A DNA stretch of 64,000 nucleotides from Aricia agestis (GCF_905147365.1 NC_056410.1:8717501-8781500); one strand, 5' to 3'. Shown: positions 1 to 12,098, numbered from the stretch's first letter. Notes: generated from the letters alone by a model not told the origin. Numbers and translations are program-made.

Positions 1-138
1 CTCATTCATATTTTTCATGTTTTGCTTCTACAAGTAGACACATTTTTTTTAGTTTTCATTTTAGTACTTAACTAGATGGCGTATGGGTACGTCAGTTCTT
101 CTAAGTAGTCTGTGGTATGGGTAAAATGGGGACAGTAA

Positions 139-269
139 AGTCTGTCAAATAAGTGAAGAAATTAAAAAGTGGCAGCATCGTAGTGTCATCCCTTTCAAAT
201 CCATTTAAGAAAAAAGGGATAGCACTACGATGTTGCCACTTTTTAATTTCTTCACTTTCGTGACGGACT
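139..269. repeat. Short foldback element (hairpin MITE)
   Basis: The two halves are near-perfect reverse complements: an arm reading AAGTGAAGAAATTAAAAAGT from 151 meets its complement ending near 258, around a loop of about 12-15 bases. Weaker pairing extends outward to 139 and 269. No coding sequence. The structure fits a tiny foldback MITE. The superfamily cannot be assigned because no clear target duplication was seen. Confidence 0.75.
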
Positions 270-604
270 ATACACTGGTATTTTTTAGAAACACAACCAA
301 TATGAAGTCAATGATGCCAACCTGCAGATAATTTCAGATCGGTGGGGAACCAATAAAAAATCTGGAAGTGTCTATCGTCCCGCCCTCTGGTGCAGATTTC
401 AAAAAGAAAACAACCTATTGAGATTCGTGATTTGTGAGGATAATATTATGTTTATACCTATTCATATTTTGTTTTAATCACCTTCAATTATACTATTGTG
501 AGATACCTACCTACTCATGTTAAAAATCACGAATTCGAAGGATTGAAATTATCAAGGATTGCATTATCTACTAAGTATCAATACGGTATACAAAAAAACA
601 GCTC

Positions 605-683
605 GTTAGGGTTCCGTTAAGTATAGGGTTCTGTAATCAATAAAACTTGGTTTTACTACTGAACCCTAAAACGGAACCCTAAC
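605..683. repeat. 79-bp inverted-repeat element
   Basis: GTTAGGGTTCCGTT (605-618) is exactly inverted as AACGGAACCCTAAC (670-683). The GGTTCCGT core also occurs at the ends of the larger repeat families at 3380, 16396 and 36431, so this may be a deletion derivative of one of them. Bases 270-604 and 684-930 are AT-rich and show nothing recognisable. Confidence 0.5.
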
Positions 684-934
684 ATGCAGATTTTTTGTTT
701 ATTGATATGTTATTAGTTATATAATTTAAGCGTAACACTGTCCTACAAATAGAACAATCCATATTTTAGTACCATCAAATCAAAGTATAAAATCCTTTCT
801 ATTTCTGTTAGCTACTACTTTCAAGATTTTTCGCAGATAAAAATATTGTTCGGCTTATCAAAAAATTAGCTTGATAGTAATAAAAAGAAAATGATCTAGG
901 GCTCCCGTACTACTTAGCTTGCGCAAAACATTAA

Positions 935-1407
935 GAGGAGTCCACACCGCCCTTTTTTCCATACAAACGTTGTCCCCTGTTTCCTCCCTGGATAATGCTA
1001 GTAGAGTTATAATTTTTTTCCTGAATATCTACGGCCACTAATACAATGTCCCTATGTTTTCTTTTTTTTCATAATTTAATTATTAAATAAGATATGAACG
1101 TTCAAAAACCCAAAAAAATGGCCAAATTTTCCACTGTGTTCAAACGTCCAGAAAACAGATTTGGCTAGATTATACAAAAAAAGCAAAACATAGGAACACA
1201 GCTCAAGCCTTTTTTTAATATTTAATGAAAAAAGTACTTAAATCGGTTAAGTTTTGGAGAAGGAATTAGGGGACAACGAATCGTTGATTTTCTGGATTTT
1301 CTGCAGTTGTCTCTATCGCGTTCTGCGGTATAGGCCTGTGGTAAGGGAGACAGCTATAGATATTACACGTACTTTTTTTTCATTTCTCTAGCCCCTGTTG
1401 TATCCTC
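935..1407. mobile_element. 473-bp TTAA-flanked non-autonomous DNA element, copy 1
   Basis: The element is bounded by TTAA at 931-934 and 1408-1411 and begins GAGGAGTCC, matching inverted GTATCCTC at the right end. A second copy of identical length lies at 19307-19779 and also has TTAA on both sides. TTAA duplication is known for piggyBac-like transposons, so mobilisation by such a transposase is inferred. There is no open reading frame of note inside. Confidence 0.8.
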
Positions 1408-1411
1408 TTAA

Positions 1412-1768
1412 GATCGCTCAGCAAGAAGTGGAGGAGAATAATAATTAACTAAGTATAGCGCATGTTTGATTTTTATAGAAACTCATCTCGTGGCTTGGAC
1501 TATGGATGGTTGTTACATAGGTACATTTTAAATAACATAGTTACAACAACTTGGTTTAACCAACTGCAACTACCAAGTCATGTCGGAAGAAGTAATCGTG
1601 AGTTTACTCGAGTCGAGACTCGAGGTCGTGATATTTTCTGTGGACTCCGACACGATGTCTGTGATTCACAATGGGATGATTACGCAATGATCCACTTTAT
1701 GCCTTGTCTACATAATTGAACTGTTATTGAACTTATTTAATAGCTATTTATAACTTGCTCAATACCAA
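1412..1768. other. Unassigned sequence
   Basis: No gene or repeat recognised. An 85-codon frame at 1462-1719 has no recognisable domain and no homolog I know, and is probably chance. A small palindrome built on ACTCGAGTCGAGACTCGAGG lies near 1607-1626. Confidence 0.4.
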
Positions 1769-2023
1769 TACCACGTTCGCACAGAAAACCGGCGTGAAAC
1801 AGCGCTAGCGCTGTGTTTCGCCGAGTGAGTGAGTTTACCGGAGGCCCAATCCCCTACTTTATTCTCTTCCCTACCCTCCCCTATTACCCTATTCCCTCTT
1901 AAGAGGCCGGTAACGCACCTGCAGCTCTTCTGATGCTGCGAGTGTCCATGGGCGACGGCAGTCGCTTACCATCAGGTGACCCGTTTGCTCGTTTGCCCCC
2001 TTATTTCATAAAAAAAAAAAAAA
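1769..2023 (+). mobile_element. Retroposon tail, family R, ending in poly(A)
   Basis: GC-rich segment containing GCGCTGTGTTTCGCCGAG, GAGGCCCAATCCCCTA, a C/T-rich CCCTA-type tract and CCATGGGCGACGG, then an A run at 2010-2023. Related copies occur at 3951-4280 (minus), 14085-14393 (minus) and 30646-30858 (plus). Poly(A) at a fixed end marks this as the 3' end of a SINE or truncated LINE. I cannot say which. Confidence 0.7.
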
Positions 2024-2623
2024 CCAATCGTCAGGTAGGTAAGTAGGCTTAGGTAGGCAGACTTATTTTTCCTAGGAGTCCGATCCTAAGCAGAGCAAGA
2101 TGCTCTAGCTAGGATGATGGACACTCCGCCTGTGAATTGTGATTATTTAGAAATGTATAATTCAATTCTTTGTCAAAGTTAATGAGTATAAGTTAGTTTT
2201 TATTATTCGTAGGTATAAGTAATATACTTACATAAGTACTTACTAGAAACCTTGACATTAAATTAGTTCGTGAATCAGCGTTCCTTTCATATTAGTTTTA
2301 GGCTTCTAAGCTTCTAACTTCTAAGGCCATAAACATCACAATAGGCATGATGACAATTTTTTTTTCTTATCGGTAATTGAAAGACACTTAAAAAATAGAA
2401 ACTTCGTTGAAAGAATGACTCTGATAGCTTAAAAATTCACCAAGATATGACAATTCAAATATCTCATAAAAAAGACCTGCCCGAAACGCTCCATACAAAG
2501 TGCTACGAAAGTGTGACGTCAGTCTTTCGTAGTTTGTACGCATCGGGAGACAACTTTGTTCGTCAGGTATATGAAATATTGCGTTTATGAAAGTGGTTTC
2601 ATAACAAAAGTTGCTTTTAATTG
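2024..2623. other. Unassigned AT-rich sequence
   Basis: Nothing recognised apart from simple GTAGGTA-type runs near 2034-2056. The frame at 2388-2645 on the minus strand has no recognisable domain. Confidence 0.4.
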
Positions 2624-2659
2624 CATATCGACGGTGGAAAGGCAAAAGTTACCAAGCGA
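2624..2659 (+). repeat. 36-bp repeat, exact inverted partner at 7110-7145
   Basis: A 36-base block with core GGTGGAAAGGCAAAAGTTAC occurs here and, exactly inverted, at 7110-7145. Looser versions (GGTAAAAGTTACCAA and similar) occur near 2869, 6620, 6833 and 6878. It may be an arm or subterminal repeat of an unrecognised 4.5-kb element, or a dispersed motif. Confidence 0.6.
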
Positions 2660-3379
2660 GATATAGCTATTTTTACAGGAGAGCCGTTTAAAGATTCATT
2701 TTTTCTTTAAAAAATCGTAGAAAATTAGCTATTAGAGATATTTTAAAAAATCCAACGGATTTTTAAGTATTTTAATGCCTTTATTAATTGGTTTATTAAA
2801 AAAAAAGGTATTTCTGTATACTTGGCGTAGAAGTGGCGTTTGGTTACAATTTACATAAATTTAGAAGCAGGTAAAAGTTACCAACCGACAAAAACATTTT
2901 ATCTTTCAATCTAGTAAAGATATCTAAATATATATATTTTTTTCTAAATAGTTCGAAGCAAAAAGGGTTAAGTAGAGATTTTTTTTATTAATTGAACAAG
3001 CAAAGGGATCTAAATTTCATAATATTCCATTATTATAACAAGCAATGTTTACTATACGACAAATAAAAATTATTTACCTGCCGCCAAATAAATTTGAGCT
3101 AGAACTCAAAAGTTTTTACTTTTTAGACTCAGTGAGGAAATTTTAGTTAGGCTGCAATCGAAAATAACTGAAGTTAAACTGTTGAAGAAAAACCTATCAA
3201 GTATACAATATTTGAAATATGCCTTTGAATAAATAATTTTCAAACAAATATTTGAAGCCGAGTTCCTCGGTAAAAATAATATTCAGTATTCCAATGAACC
3301 GTAACTTACTTACCGACTTCTAAAATGTATGAAGATTGAGTACAGATAATATAGTTTAGGCTTAGTCCAATCGTAAAAA
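2660..3379. other. Unassigned AT-rich sequence
   Basis: No gene. It holds one looser copy of the AAAAGTTACCAA motif near 2873 and is otherwise low in recognisable structure. Confidence 0.4.
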
Positions 3380-3786
3380 TCGGCCAAGTGTGAGTTTGAC
3401 TCGTGTACAACTCGAAGGGTTCCGTACCATTATAGAGCAAAAATAGGCTAAAATAGGTTTTTTGTGTGGGATTATTTATCTATTTTATTTTAATTTTATT
3501 ATTAATTATAAAAGTATAAATACAATTGAGTATTTTGTGAACATTTCAAGTGCCTAGCTGTTGCCATTATTGATATCTAGCAAAAAAGGCGAAAAAATCA
3601 GGTTTGTTGTATGGGTTTTTTTTAGAATTTGTTGTTACAGCGGCAAAGGAAATACACTATCTGTAAAAATTACAGATGTCTAGCTGTAGCCGTTCTTGAG
3701 ATATAGACTGGAGACAGACAGACAGACAGACATCGAAGTTTTAGTAATACGGTCCCGTTTTTACCCTTTGGGTACGGAACCCTAAA
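3380..3786 (+). mobile_element. Family B repeat (GGCCAAGTG...GGAACCCTA)
   Basis: Starts CGGCCAAGTGTGAGTTTGAC, followed by GGTTCCGTACCATTATAGAG, and ends with a GACAGACAGACA run, ACATCGAAGTTTTAGTAATA and TACGGAACCCTA. The same order of landmarks is seen at 36431-36863 and 37364-37868, with a shortened form at 7353-7508. The ends carry inverted GGTTCCGTA/TACGGAACC motifs, so a non-autonomous DNA element is likely, but the superfamily is not known to me. Confidence 0.7.
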
Positions 3787-3950
3787 AAGGCACTACTATA
3801 AAATAAGAATTATGTAACACTTTTTAGTTTATTCATAAGAATATTAATTTTGCTTTTGTCAGTTCCAATTTTTTGTTTGAAAATAATTTATTTTTCTCTT
3901 TTTTACGGCTAGTCAACAAGGAACCCTTATAGTTTCGGTCTGTCCGTCTG

Positions 3951-4280
3951 TTTTTTTTTTAATGAAGTAAGGGGGCAAACGAGCAAACGGGTCACCTGTT
4001 GGAAAGCAACTTCCGTCGTCCATGGACACTCGCAGCATCAGAGAGCTGCAGGTGCGTTGTCGGCCTTTTAAGAGGGAATAGGGTAATAGGGGAGGGTGAG
4101 GAAGGGAATAGGGGAGAGTAGGGAAGGGAACAGGGTAGGGGATTGGGCCTCCGGTGAACTCACTCACTCGGCGAAACACAGCGCAAGCGCTGTTTCACGC
4201 CGGTTTTCTGTGAGAACGTGGTATTTCTCCGGTCGAGACGGCCCATTCGTGCCGAAGCATGGCTCTCCCACGTATGAAAG
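3951..4280 (-). mobile_element. Family R retroposon nested in family A
   Basis: On the minus strand the segment runs from CGTGGGAGAGCCATGCTTCG through TTCGCCGAGTGAGTGAGTTC to a terminal A tract (T run at 3951-3960). TCTGTCCGTCTG flanks both sides (3939-3950 and about 4285-4296). This fits a target-site duplication, though the flank is itself a TCTG repeat. This copy holds about 75 bases more 5' sequence than the one at 1769. Confidence 0.7.
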
Positions 4281-4352
4281 TCTGTCTGTCCGTCTGTCTG
4301 TCCATCTGTCTGTCCGTCTGTCTGTCCGTCTGTCTGTCTGTCTGTCTGTCCG
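4279..4352. repeat. (TCTG)n / (TCCG) simple repeat
   Basis: Tandem TCTG units with TCCG variants. The tract belongs to the GACAGACA terminal region of family A and is expanded here. A run of about 18 C lies further along, near 4641-4658. Confidence 0.85.
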
Positions 4353-5196
4353 CGGTTTTTCTCAGAGACTAAGGCCTACAAAGCTGTAATTCGGCATGAA
4401 TGTACATCTTAATCAAACCGACAAAATGATAAGTATATAAAACCTTTAATTTTTTTTGTGGTACCTTCGATACACATTTAGCGGGAGTGATTTATTTTTT
4501 CCGCGTCCACCCCACCGTGTGAAGTGTCGTTGGATAGGTTTTTTAAAAATGTTATAAGGATTCAAAGACAATTTTCCGATTTAGGGATCCATTTGTGAAA
4601 TATGAAGTCTTAAAGTGGAACAAATCGTTAGAGTCTAGTGCCCCCCCCCCCCCCCCTTCTACCAGCTAAACGGTTGCTTCTGGAAATGTGAAAAAATTCA
4701 CGGGGGTAAGAAATATGCTGAATTTAAAAGGAAAACTATCACGGCTAAGAAGACATTCATGAGTTATTGAGTAATAGTCGATCAACTAAAATATTGTATT
4801 CGTAGAAGTGCAAAGGAAATTTTCGTTCAAACTTCAAATTCCTTTGAATGTAACTGAGATGATGTTGTTAGTAATGTAAAACACGTTATAAATGTACACT
4901 AGCTATTTAACCGAGCTTTGCTCGGTAGGTATTCGATAAACCACGAATAAAATGACATTTTCTAAAAATGATTCCTAGCTAGATCGATTTATCGTCCCCG
5001 AAACCCCCTATATACTAAATTTTATGAAAATCGTTGGAGCCCATTCCGAGATTCCAATTATATATTTATATATATACAAGAATTGCTCGTTTAAAGATAT
5101 AAGATTCATTAACTATACAAAAATTATCAAAAACTATCTGTACTACGGAACCCTATATTGCGTGTCGCCCGACACACACTTGGCCGGTTTTTTTTT

Positions 5197-5587
5197 CGTG
5201 TCCATCCCAAAACATTTTCATTTCAAAAATCATTTTCCGATTTCGGGGTCCATTTGTGAAATATGAAGATCTACAGTGGAAAAATACGTTAGAGTCCAGT
5301 GCCCCGCTCCCCATTCTACTGTGGATGTGTCTAATGGAAATGTTAAAATATTCACGGGAGTAGTAAAGATGCTGAATTTAAAAGGAAAACACTCACGGCT
5401 AAAAAGACTTATCAAGTTATTTAGTAATAGTCGATGACATAAACAAAATGTATGAAAAGTATAAAGGAATTTTTCGTTAAGATTCCTTTAAATGTTACTG
5501 AGATGGTGAAAAATTATGAAAAACTAGCGTTACTACGGAATCCTATATTGCGCGTGGCCCGATACGCACTTGGCCGGTTTTTTTTAG
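5197..5587 (-). mobile_element. Second, truncated family A copy
   Basis: Starts within the element at the CGTGTCCATCCC landmark and runs to CGCACTTGGCCGGTTTTTTT, repeating the last ~400 bases of the neighbouring copy. It abuts that copy head to tail, so either a local duplication or an insertion into the T-rich end is possible. Confidence 0.6.
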
Positions 5588-7109
5588 TTATCTAGATGTC
5601 TATTACGCGTATTGTACGCAGTCAGTGGTGGATTATTTTATCTAAGTGTATATGACTACCACAAAAGTTAACTGTACCTGGGTGTATTTAAAAAAATACA
5701 CATTATTTTGATGTGATTGATTTATGACTATGAGAAGTATCAATAATAGGGTCATGATTGACGGTGCGTGCAGCGTGGCATAATAACTTTATGGTGATGA
5801 TGATGACGATTGATGAAATTGATATATTGGCATATTATTATGCTTAAATTAGTTGTTTAAATGCTGAAATCCCTGAACATCTATGAGGATTGAAAAATTC
5901 TGTACAGCACCTTCGGAACCAAGGTACCTATTCATGTTTGCAGAATGTTACTTTTTGGTAGTATATAATATGTTTGAAATCCTTCAGAAAAAGTCAAAAT
6001 CACTACAGTAATACCCCTGTCCATGTTTCCTTACAAATTCATCGTGGATCGCATCATCAGATCACAACTTTTGTGAACGTGGTACCAAATTTCAACTATG
6101 TCCTATACAACAACAGAAGTATCTTAAAAATCGGTCTACAAATAGTGGAGTTATCCGCGAACAAACATAACTAAATAAAGAACATACTATCGAATTGAGA
6201 ACCCTCCTCTTTTTTTGTAAGTCGGTTCAAAATAAAAAAGCGATTCTCTTCACAAATTCGTTTATTTTATAATCAACTTTTGCTACGGAATCAGTAAAAT
6301 ATTTGGTATGTGTTTATTATAAAATTAATATAAGAACTTACCACACCAAAATTCAAATTAGATTGAAAAAAATAATTTTAATAGATACCAAGTGTCGTAT
6401 CGCACAAAATAGTAGTAAGGAAATGCGCGAGAGCGCGCACGCTGGTTGCGCGACAATGGAACTACGACTGATCGAAAAAACCGTTACTATCCACCATATT
6501 AGGTATGATTTATAGCGAGGACAAGCGACAACGCGTTAAGTGTTTGTTTGGGCTAACCACATTTAAAATTAAATAATTGTTTTAGCAATTGGTATCCAAG
6601 TAACAAAATTTATAGATAAAGTGGCAGGTAAAAGGTTACCAAGAGCCACATATTATCTTAGTTTCGGCGAGTAAAATTTACTATATTGAATTTTTGATAT
6701 GATTACGGTTTGTTAAAAAATACTTAACGACAGAAAAAATATCTCAAGGGTTTGTAAAAGAGTCCGAAATACCATAAATAAATAAATGTATTATAGGTAA
6801 AACGTCCCAAGTACCTAATTGATACCATCAGTGGAAAGGCAGAAATTACTAACTGTAGTTTGAATTAAAAACGTGTAAAGCCAAAAATTACCAAGTAAAA
6901 AAAGAAACATATAGATATTACCAAATGCCTGCTTTTTAAAAAGGTGTCAAAAAGTTGTCGCTTGGTCGCCGAAAATAAGAAAAATACCCGTTTCCACGGA
7001 GTTCCTAAGCGACATCAAAAGTGCTCGTAGAGACATGGGACTAAGACCAATCGATAGAGAAAAATTCGTTGATTCCGAATATATAAATAACTCATTTTGA
7101 CCCCTAGTG
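5588..7109. other. Unassigned sequence with small repeat fragments
   Basis: No gene. A short retroposon-like fragment (CCCTCCTCTTTTTTTGTAAG) lies at 6201-6220. Three looser copies of the AAAAGTTACCAA motif lie near 6620, 6833 and 6878. The frames at 5974, 6303 and 6947-7269 show no domain. Confidence 0.4.
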
Positions 7110-7145
7110 TCGCTTGGTAACTTTTGCCTTTCCACCGTCGATATG
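7110..7145 (-). repeat. 36-bp repeat, exact inverted partner of 2624-2659
   Basis: Reads TCGCTTGGTAACTTTTGCCT on the plus strand, the exact inverse of the block at 2624-2659. The two face each other across 4.45 kb. Confidence 0.6.
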
Positions 7146-7352
7146 TTATCGAATTGTATACAAATATTAAGAAATTTAATTGAAAAAAAAATCGACTTGA
7201 ATATCCAACTTTGAAGGCGCTTAACAAAAAAGAAATACAAATGTTATCAAGCTGAAATTTTGGGAACACTTATTTTTACCGAGATTTCTTTATTTTATTA
7301 ATAAAATTTGCTAATCTTTGACCTTGTCATCATCCCTAATTTCAATTTAAAA

Positions 7353-7508
7353 ATTCGGCCAAGTGCGAGTCGGACTCGCACGAAGGGTTCCGTACCGATA
7401 CAGAGTAAAAATAGGCTAAAAATAGTGTTTTTGTAAGTATATTAAAATAGAATAAAAATTTAAGGGTTAAATTTTTATTTTATATTTACTCGCACTTGGC
7501 CGATTTTT
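7353..7508. mobile_element. Family B deletion derivative
   Basis: Starts TTCGGCCAAGTGCGAGTCGG and continues into GGTTCCGTACCGATACAGAG as in the full copies. It ends at TACTCGCACTTGGCCGA, an inverted copy of its own start, so the 156-bp unit is a small terminal-inverted-repeat form. Confidence 0.65.
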
Positions 7509-7579
7509 TTTCTAAATATTTTTATCAATGTCCTAATCACTATACGGTGAATAATGTACCTAATATTTAGGTTCCTCTA

Positions 7580-8531
7580 GTAGGGTAGACTGGGTACGGT
7601 TGTGCCAGGGAACGGTTGTGACAGTCGTCATAACAGCGAAACTATACGGAATATGGGGATGGGTGCTAAGGGAGAAAGACGCGTCTTGTAAGTCTGAATG
7701 CTTCTCCCAGCATTGCTTCCGCCAGCACTTGACGATAATGTTATCAGGGGCCTTCATTGCTTTTTAATAGTCAAAAGTAGGTTTTCTTGCTTGATTAATT
7801 TTAATGTTTACTATTTTTTGTATGCAAATAGCCTATGTCGTTTATTTTCTTGTTATAAGTTGATCATTAGTAGTAATAGTAACTACAAGTGATTATTTTT
7901 TACGTAAATCGTTTAGCCGTGGCGCTTGTTTGATAATTAAAATTCTGTGTTGGGTACGGTTGTGACAAATCTTATGGGTACGGTTGTGACATACATTTAT
8001 CCTAGAATTTTTCTTACATGTCTAAAAACGCTTGCAGGAGACCAAACGAGTGCAGGATATTATCAGTCAATACGACAATACTTACGAAGAAGTCAAACGT
8101 AGGACTTATTTACAGAGAACGGAAAAATTCATCAAATGAATCGGATGTCGTTGTTTTGGTTGATAAATATGTTTAGAAATAGACTATGTTTTGATACGCT
8201 AGATAAATTTGTTTAGAATAAGATTATGATGTTTTATGGTGCATTTTTATTGAAATAAAAATCATATAAAACATTTTTTGTCGATGTCACTACCGACCCC
8301 AATCACCGTCACAACCGTCCTTGGGTTGTGGTCGGTTGTGACAATTTCCCTCCTTCTTTTAAATTTGATTCCATGACTAATACATCGTATTTTAGTATGA
8401 TATATTAGTATTTTTTGTAGACAAATAAATAAACTATGGTTTGTGATAAAATTTTCCTAGCTAGGTGTAAAATTAACAAAATTATTGCCCTCCAAACCAA
8501 AATTGTCACAATCGTACCCAGTCTCCCCTAC
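7580..8531. mobile_element. 952-bp non-autonomous DNA transposon with GGTACGGTTGTGACA repeats
   Basis: The ends are inverted repeats of about 25 bp: GTAGGGTAGACTGGGTACGG on the left and the inverse of GTAGGGGAGACTGGGTACGA on the right. CTA flanks both sides and is a possible 3-bp duplication. GGTACGGTTGTG-type motifs recur inside near 7593, 7611, 7953, 7978 and, partly inverted, near 8303-8340 and 8505. No transposase frame is present. Subterminal repeats of this sort are typical transposase binding sites, which is an inference here. Confidence 0.75.
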
Positions 8532-11018
8532 CTAGTAATGTCAGAGTAGACAGAATATGTCTATTGTGGTAATGTAATCGCATACCATAATTAGATATTA
8601 GTACTAACAAACAGGTTTTTTTTTACATATCGATTTTTGCAATTTTTGACAATTTAATTATTTCTCTAGGAGGAAAACCGGCTTTCGATAAAAAAACACA
8701 TCCTATGTTAACTTTTAGAAGTGTTTTTGCAGACCACATACCATAATTTAAAGTTTTCTCAAGAAGACAGTAGCTTCATACTTCATTGTACAGCTTTCTA
8801 TGTGTGAAAGCTTAGGTAGATTTTACCGCAGCGGCCATGGTATTATCACATAGCAATTAATACTATTGTTACATGCGAATTGGTCACATCTGCTAACGAA
8901 TTCTCACGGCGAACTCACTTTCCACTTGAAATAAGCTACTTTCGCATCTTGGCACCTCTACGGTAGAGTACGAGAAATGGAAGTTAAACATGTTTATTTT
9001 CACATCCAAACACGTTTGCTACTTTCAAACGATTTGTCATCAATGTTTATATGTTTCTAGGCGAATACTATGTTCGTGAGCCAGCTAAGCATATTGTTGA
9101 CAGTTTACTGTTTACTAATAAAAACATTAAAACAGCGAATTAAATAAGGTCTGACACACTGGGAGATTCACAATCACACGACAATCGACATACAAATATA
9201 GGGATCTTGCAATGCCCGTGCTACAGAATGCCCGTAACTACGTTGCGCAGTCGAAATTCGTTTACAGCGCGGAAACCGATTTTTCCGGGATACAAATTGC
9301 GACAGACAGACGCACATTCGCATTGATTATTCGTATGAATGTGTAAGTAGGCAATAGTAGGCATTATTCTGTCTACCTACTTCCTTACTGTGTCTAATGC
9401 TTATAAAGTGTGAAGCTAGTTAATGGTTGCACAAACAAATGTGCAACTCCACTTTCGACGTCGAATTTGGGATTCGGAACTAAGAATAAGATTGAGAAAT
9501 AAAACGTGCATAACGGATGCTCTATTTATTGTAACGAAGTTAAACGGTTATGTAATTAGAACTAAACAATATAATATATAAGTATCAATTAAATAATAAC
9601 TATAATGAACTCTATATTGAAATAAAATATACAGTTGTCTTATCTAGCCCACCAAACTGCATGGCAAAGTACCCCATTAGTCATTACTAATATCTGCAAC
9701 TTTTCTAACGTATCGGACGAAAACAAATCGTCGTAAAATATATTTAGATCCTTACTGACGTAAGGACTAAGGAGTCAAATCTAAGGGCAAATGTTTATTA
9801 TCAAATATCACCTATATCAATCGCATCAAACTATCTACCTAAGTACCTACCTACAAGCTTGTAGAAAACCACGTAAGCCACCCAAGTGTGGACATGTTTA
9901 TTCATACAGGAGACGTCAAGAAACTCCGGCGTTCGTGATGCACCGGTGCATAATTAATCAATGGAAAAGACTGTTATATTAAGGTCGCATCCGTTATACG
10001 GGAGGGGCAAACATTCACACATTATTCAAGACTCGATTATGGCCAGTGAACTGACCAAGACGAATTATTTAGGGTCACTTCGCACGGACACGAGACGCTA
10101 CGGCCCACGCATCGATTGTGATTTGTGATGGATAAAGTCTTCTTTCTTGGTAAGTATTTGATAGATAACTATGATTGCAATGTTGTCCATGTCATATTTT
10201 TCATCATATTATCCTATGGGCCAACAAAGTGACACTGGAAGTCAAGGTATTTGTAATTTGACGGTAAATAAATGTTTGCGTTGCTTTTGTGCATCGTCAA
10301 ATCCCGCTTCGTTTTGTTCTAGTGTGAACTGTGAACTACGAGTAAAAGTTAAGAGTTAAGACTCGGCTATCTACGAAGAAAACCAAAGGAAGGGTTATGA
10401 CATATGATTTACTTAATATCAGTCTTAATAATATAGCGTTTGTCCGAATGTTCATGAATGTTGCATCGTTGTTATTCGCAATACCTACCTAGGTACTATT
10501 TCAATATTTCGTGGGTGCTAATATCTAGATAATAGGCTTCATAACAGGTGTTTATCTTTTGATTAAAAAAAAACTTTACTTAGGTAGGTACTTTGTTCCA
10601 AATGGCAAATACCAATCTACCTATATTACTTATGAATTTATAACATTTTGTTACCAACATCAATCGCGTGCAGGTGCAATTAAAAACCGGTCGATTACAT
10701 AAAAATCGTTTACCGATTAAGGCATTAAGCACTAGCCAGTGTGCAAACATTCACTAGTTTTTAGTGTGTTTGTAGATTGCAATCATTTTGCGCAACTGTG
10801 AATCACGCTTCACGTGTTTTTATTTTGATAAACGAAAGTTGTTACCCAAGAAAATATACATAAAATTAATTAAATTGATGATGTATCGACCTTACCAGTT
10901 ACTAATAAATCTATTCACATTTTGTATACAGACCTTATTATTCTGTCAATTTCTGTTCAGCCACTTTTCTATCAGGCAGAAACAAAACAGCGTATAAGTA
11001 CATACTACATAATATTTA
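8532..11018. other. Unassigned AT-rich sequence
   Basis: No exon recognised. A decayed family D fragment (CCCGTAACTACGTTGCGCAG) lies at about 9208-9310. The open frames at 9791, 10171 and 10788 carry no known domain. Confidence 0.4.
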
Positions 11019-11154
11019 GGGCCTGTTTCACCACTTCCTGATAAGTGCCGAATAGGCTATCCACCACCTAACTTGACAGATGAAGTATGAGAATCTGTCA
11101 AAAAGTTGTGAATAGCCTATTCGGCATTTTATTAGAAAGTGGTGAAACAGGCCC
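11019..11154. mobile_element. Harbinger/PIF-like MITE (136 bp) with TTA duplication
   Basis: The ends are long inverted repeats starting GGGCCTGTTTCACCACTT, paired over about 43 bases with a few mismatches. TTA is present directly outside each end (11016-11018 and 11155-11157). Three-base TTA duplications and GGGCCTGTTT-type ends are known for Tourist/Harbinger MITEs. Confidence 0.85.
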
Positions 11155-11157
11155 TTA

Positions 11158-11943
11158 GTTTCTAAGGTCAGTACTTAGATACTTTAAATCTTGATACTTT
11201 AAATGTTGTTGGGCCCTCCAGTCTACAACATAGTATCAGTCTGGACAAAAACCGTTGTTTTTTCGTGTAGGTTGAGGAAGTGTCCCGTTCCGCGCGACCG
11301 GTTTCTCGCCGGTCGACACGGCACTTTGCACTCGGCGACCGAACCCCGCCAAATCACACCACTGTCACCGGGTCAGTGGGATCGAGAAAGTCATGATTAA
11401 TATGGCAATATCGAAAAACCGTTCTTGTAGCGACATTTTTTACCAAAATTAGCTGCACCAAGAATTTAGAACGCCGAAACCTAGATTTCCTAGCCCAGAA
11501 AGGCGAATCGTTGAAGCATGTGATTTGTAATATCGTCGAGGTCGTGACTTATAAATCGTTCATAAGATTAACCCCAATAGATCCTAAAAAAATAATTTCT
11601 AAGCCGTTGAGGAGGCGGTGTAAATTAGATAATATTATAATTTATAATAATGACGATTTTAGGTTTCTCACACTTCAATGAAATTAAAGTTACTGTAATA
11701 TAATTTTTTAAACATTTTATTATTTGTTAACTATCATTGATTAAAGTGTTGTATTATGCAGCCACTCCTTGGCCAATGATGGACTAATACGATAACAAAC
11801 GTACTTATCTTAATTATTGCCTTGATCGAATCATCGACGTCGGTTATGCATACTGTAAAATGTAGAGAAAGAATATAGAGTGCAGACGCAAAGTTAGTGA
11901 GTGTAGACTACGCAATCAGGGTGGCAATCATAGCTGTTATGTA
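11158..11943. other. Unassigned sequence
   Basis: A GC-richer patch at 11280-11390 stands out from AT-rich flanks but shows no supported exon or repeat. Nothing else recognised. Confidence 0.35.
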
Positions 11944-12098
11944 CTATCAGAGAAGTTGATTCCTATGCAAATTGGGGACCTAAGTAGTTTTGTTGCGTTA
12001 CGTCAAACCCAGCTGACAGATCACAATTAACATTGAATTGACATATTCGACCAAATAACGTTGGTCTGTCAATTGCATAGGAATCAACTTCCTCGATA
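11944..12098. mobile_element. Family G MITE (155 bp)
   Basis: The terminal inverted repeats read TATCAGAGAAGTTGATTCCT and, inverted, TATCGAGGAAGTTGATTCCT. Single-ended fragments of the same repeat (ATCAACTTCTCTGATAGT) occur near 13838, 14060 and 16288, joined to other repeats. No coding capacity. Confidence 0.7.

Larger units (their letters stand above)
3906..5196 (-). mobile_element. Family A repeat, interrupted by a family R retroposon
   Basis: Read on the minus strand it begins AACCGGCCAAGTGTGTGTCG and contains GGTTCCGTAGTA near its start. It ends with GACAGACGGACAGACCGAAA, then AAGGGTTCC and GTTGACTAG. Bases 3951-4280 are a separate retroposon inserted near the 3' end. Related copies are at 5197-5587, 16396-17095 and 26132-26885. 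No transposase is present. Confidence 0.65.

Noticed and set aside
6947..7269. Two overlapping minus-strand ORFs
   Set aside because: They share the same bases in different frames, are AT-driven, show no domain, and cover the 36-bp repeat.
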